A stretch of 64,000 bases of DNA from NCBI RefSeq assembly GCF_004521965.1, contig NZ_SDGK01000037.1:1-64000 (forward strand), in the 5' to 3' direction. A program made the position numbers and the translations under genes. The notes beneath the pieces were generated by a model that did no database searches, was not told the origin of the DNA, and worked only from the letters and a program-made list of their open reading frames with translations. Below are positions 61,392 to 64,000 of this stretch, piece after piece. Every line of letters starts with the position of its first letter. Position 1 is the stretch's first letter. Source of the stretch: Weissella cibaria. Lineage in GTDB: Bacteria > Bacillota > Bacilli > Lactobacillales > Lactobacillaceae.

Positions 61392-63698
61392 TTAGCTCTC
61401 CTGCTTACTTAAGTTCGTCAACAATGTTTCGAGTTCACTTGTCGAACTGTAAATCAACTGTTGTTCTAGTTCTCGCTGTGCCACGAAACGCTGATATGAC
61501 GGCATTTCTTCCAAGACCACTTGCTGTGGTGCAGGGATGGCGTTTAAGACACCATCGTTAATTGTAACAAATTTTGCGTCTGAAAACACCTGCAATATTA
61601 AAGTTAACATATTTCTATCGATCTGTAAGTGCGAAACGATTGCATCATACTGCGTTCGTAACGACACATCCGAAAACGATCGGGCAAATTTGTAAACCTT
61701 TGCAAAATCCGCCTTCGATGGCATCTTTTGTAAATACTTTGGTGACTTCGTGTAGAATATTGGGGCCAATCGACCAGCTGGCACGAATTTTAGCAAATCT
61801 GCTAACTGACTTAACTTATCTGGCATATCAACAAAGGCCATTGTCCCAATACTCGTTCGATTAAAAGCATCCTCCCAGTAAATCGCTTCACCGGGTTCCT
61901 GAATCGTCGGACCTAACTGGTCATAGTGTTTTTTATTAAAGAAAATATAGCTTGCCGGCTCCGCTAATGTTTGACGAGTTAAGCGGGTTGTTCGCCAATC
62001 CAGCAGCGATGACCCCGCAGCTTCAATATCCGTCAGCATCATTTGATAGGTAACATCACCTCGGAAACGATTCTCACTCATTGTCCCCACAATTTTGATT
62101 GATTCAAAACGCCCTGCTAAATCTTCAGCAAGTGATCCACGACCAAACGCAATCACCGGTAACGAGCCCATTTGCGTACTTGCCGCGAAACGGAGGTGCT
62201 TGCCTTCACTCATGGTTTTAACGTTTTGTACGCCGTTCAATGTCACAGCAAACAGTGGCTCTGGATTACCTTCACCAAACGGTGCTAAGACTTGCAACTG
62301 CTCATAATTCTGCGCACTAAAGTCTTTAGCCGTCACTTCGGCTGCAATGCGAATTTCTGGTAGGCCAGCGTCCGTAAGCCCTTGCGCATCAGCTTCCGTC
62401 CGTAACACATCTCGAACAGCTTGCAAATTGGCTGTTGGAATTATCATTCCTGCAGCGCTGGCATGACCACCGAATGAGGTTAACAAGTCTCGATGACCAT
62501 CAAGACCGACAAATAAATCAAATGCCGGTACAGAACGGCCCGAACCCTTCATCTGGCCATCTTCGTCATTGAGCACGATTGCTGGCTTGCCTGTAGCTTC
62601 GACTACCTTACTGGCGACAATACCAAGAACACCTTCATGCCAGCCTTGATCAGCGATAACCAACACCGGGTCAGCCGTCAAAGTTTGTGCCTGCGCTAAT
62701 GCTTCATCAGAAATTGTTGCTACCAGTTCCTGCCGTTCACGATTCAACGTTTCAATTTGACCAGCCAACGCACTTGCTTCTTCTGGATCATCGGCTAACA
62801 ACAGCCGGACACCATCCGTTGCATCAGCTAAACGTCCGAGCGCATTTAAACGTGGTCCGATGGTGAAGCCAATCGTCATTGAATCAATATCGGATTTATT
62901 AGTGCCGGCAGTTTGCAACAAAGCCGCTAAACCAAGACGTGGATCTTCCTTAAGATTAGCCAACCCCATCGCAACAATCGCCCGGTTTTCGTCAACCAGT
63001 TCCATGACATCAGCGATCGCCCCTAAAGCTGCCAAATCCATAACTTCATCGGCTGGTTCTTCCAGCAAGGCCGAGGCAACTTTGAAGGCCACGCCAGCTC
63101 CAGATAAGCCTCCAAATGGATAGGCCCCATCTGGGTGACGTGGGTGAACCACAGCAACTGCCTCTGGTAACTCGGTAGGCATCTCGTGATGATCAGTCAC
63201 AATGACATCGACCCCGTTGTTCATTAGCCAAGCAACTTCATCTCGTCCCGACACACCATTATCGACTGTAATCAGTAATTGCATGCCTTCACCCGCTAAA
63301 CGTTGGTACTGCGCTAAATTAGGTCCGTACCCATCTTTAAAACGGTTAGGCACATAATAACTAACGTCGGCACCCATCAACTCCAGGGCCCAGGTCATGA
63401 TTGCTGTACTGGTAATCCCATCCACATCATAATCACCGTACACGACAATCTTTTCGCCGTTGTCAATGGCGACCATGATCCGTGAAATCGCAACATCCAT
63501 ATCATGTAATAAGAACGGGTCATATAAGCCTTCAACACCCGGACGCAAAAATGCATTAGCCGTTTCAACGGTGTCATAGCCACGATTAACTAAAATTTTG
63601 GCAACCAATTCTGAAACACCAAAGGTCTCAGCGATTTCTTTGGCTGCCGCCTCGTTTGCAACGGCAGGGAAATCCCATTGATAGTGTGGTGAAATCAT
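61392..63698 (-). CDS. recJ: Single-stranded-DNA exonuclease RecJ
   Basis: A 768-residue DHH-family nuclease. GDYDVDG lies at residues 88-94, VDNGVSG and VTDHHEMP (DHH 169-171) follow, and the DHHA1 motif [10 protein letters not shown] is near residue 410. A long C-terminal extension typical of Firmicute RecJ follows. It degrades single-stranded DNA 5' to 3' in recombination and base excision repair. Upstream of apt, downstream of rnz. Confidence 0.93.
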   Translation of the reverse strand: MISPHYQWDFPAVANEAAAKEIAETFGVSELVAKILVNRGYDTVETANAFLRPGVEGLYDPFLLHDMDVAISRIMVAIDNGEKIVVYGDYDVDGITSTAIMTWALELMGADVSYYVPNRFKDGYGPNLAQYQRLAGEGMQLLITVDNGVSGRDEVAWLMNNGVDVIVTDHHEMPTELPEAVAVVHPRHPDGAYPFGGLSGAGVAFKVASALLEEPADEVMDLAALGAIADVMELVDENRAIVAMGLANLKEDPRLGLAALLQTAGTNKSDIDSMTIGFTIGPRLNALGRLADATDGVRLLLADDPEEASALAGQIETLNRERQELVATISDEALAQAQTLTADPVLVIADQGWHEGVLGIVASKVVEATGKPAIVLNDEDGQMKGSGRSVPAFDLFVGLDGHRDLLTSFGGHASAAGMIIPTANLQAVRDVLRTEADAQGLTDAGLPEIRIAAEVTAKDFSAQNYEQLQVLAPFGEGNPEPLFAVTLNGVQNVKTMSEGKHLRFAASTQMGSLPVIAFGRGSLAEDLAGRFESIKIVGTMSENRFRGDVTYQMMLTDIEAAGSSLLDWRTTRLTRQTLAEPASYIFFNKKHYDQLGPTIQEPGEAIYWEDAFNRTSIGTMAFVDMPDKLSQLADLLKFVPAGRLAPIFYTKSPKYLQKMPSKADFAKVYKFARSFSDVSLRTQYDAIVSHLQIDRNMLTLILQVFSDAKFVTINDGVLNAIPAPQQVVLEEMPSYQRFVAQRELEQQLIYSSTSELETLLTNLSKQES

Positions 63699-63714
63699 CT
63701 GTTTGCCTCCTTAC

Positions 63715-64000
63715 TTACTGTTCGTCTTCATCTATCGGCGTCAATTTAATCGGTTTGCTATTGCTTTGCTCACCAAATGGCACCTCAAATACATCAAAAT
63801 CATTCACAACGCGAGTGTTTTCAAAAATTGTCCGCGCTTGATAAGCGAGTTCATTCGCTGACTTACCGGCATAACGCGCCGAAATGTGTGTTAGCAATAA
63901 GCGACCAACCCCAGCTTTCGCAGCGACTTCAGCCGCCTGAATACTCGTTGAGTGGTAGTGATTACGTGCTTGTTTACCTTCACCTTTGCCATAGGTCGAC
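63715..64000 (-). CDS. rnz: Ribonuclease Z, C-terminal part (cut by window edge)
   Basis: The frame is open to the window edge. The visible 94 residues contain [20 protein letters not shown] and [10 protein letters not shown], the C-terminal signature of RNase Z, which trims tRNA 3' ends. The N-terminal metallo-beta-lactamase motif lies outside. The gene ends 16 bases before recJ, so rnz-recJ-apt is probably one operon. Confidence 0.9.
   Translation of the reverse strand, partial: STYGKGEGKQARNHYHSTSIQAAEVAAKAGVGRLLLTHISARYAGKSANELAYQARTIFENTRVVNDFDVFEVPFGEQSNSKPIKLTPIDEDEQ

Noticed and set aside
1-64000. T-box riboswitches upstream of amino acid genes
   Set aside because: No GGGTGG-N-ACCGCG-type T-box string was found in front of any transporter gene on either strand.
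1-64000. CRISPR arrays, tRNA or rRNA genes, prophage
   Set aside because: No regular short repeats, no tRNA T-arm plus acceptor patterns and no phage structural genes were seen.

Overview
The window looks like the chromosome of a lactic acid bacterium of the Lactobacillaceae, most probably Weissella or a close relative. This is an inference. It rests on strong Shine-Dalgarno sequences, moderate GC by eye, a KxYKxGKxW-type surface-protein signal, glucan-binding repeats, FabK, MprF, PgpA and YolD/UmuC-type genes, many amino-acid and peptide transporters, and no respiratory operon. I saw no rRNA, tRNA, prophage or CRISPR array.

Layout. 0-6 kb: a SteT-like Ser/Thr permease behind a leader-peptide attenuator, a HigBA-type toxin-antitoxin operon, a GlcU-type sugar transporter and a DHA2 drug exporter. 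6-16.6 kb: quinone oxidoreductase, PgpA, a peptide-binding protein with a prolyl iminopeptidase behind an Ile-rich leader, an aquaporin, NnrE with an FAD protein, and a UmuC/YolD pair behind a perfect 40-bp palindrome. 16.6-27.5 kb: PsiE, a cation exporter, an APC permease behind a Phe-rich leader, an amidohydrolase, a DnaQ-like exonuclease, FabK, and two YeiH paralogues (one lacking its N-terminus) around a frameshifted gene and an XRE regulator. 27.5-37.2 kb: Dus, a papain-like hydrolase, BrkB, an esterase, an AAP permease, gamma-glutamylcysteine ligase and an HxlR locus. 37.2-47.9 kb: a segment bounded by two inverted 219-nt structured repeats, holding a cystine-type ABC system with its own leader attenuator, acylphosphatase, a UbiA/MenA prenyltransferase, MprF and an AI-2E family protein. 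47.9-54 kb: two ABC exporters with their regulators, an aldo-keto reductase and the wreck of a glucan-binding surface protein cut by an IS3-family fragment. 54-64 kb: an NlpC/P60 hydrolase, two acyltransferases, YneF, YnzC, LexA, an LtaS-like enzyme, Apt, RecJ and the end of RNase Z.

How the genes work together. The most striking theme is regulation of nutrient uptake by ribosome-mediated attenuation. Four separate amino-acid or peptide transport units each begin with a tiny ORF with a good ribosome binding site, followed by mutually exclusive hairpins and an intrinsic terminator. Three of the peptides are rich in a telling residue: Ser/Thr before a SteT-like exchanger, Ile before a peptide-binding protein, Phe before an APC permease. 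The fourth has one Cys codon before a cystine-type ABC transporter. No T-box was seen.

A second theme is the DNA damage response. The LexA here lacks both the Ala-Gly cleavage site and the catalytic serine, while the UmuC gene carries an unrelated 40-bp palindrome over its -10 region. A third theme is decay: several reading frames are broken by single-base indels, most next to homopolymers, so either real pseudogenes or sequencing error must be considered.
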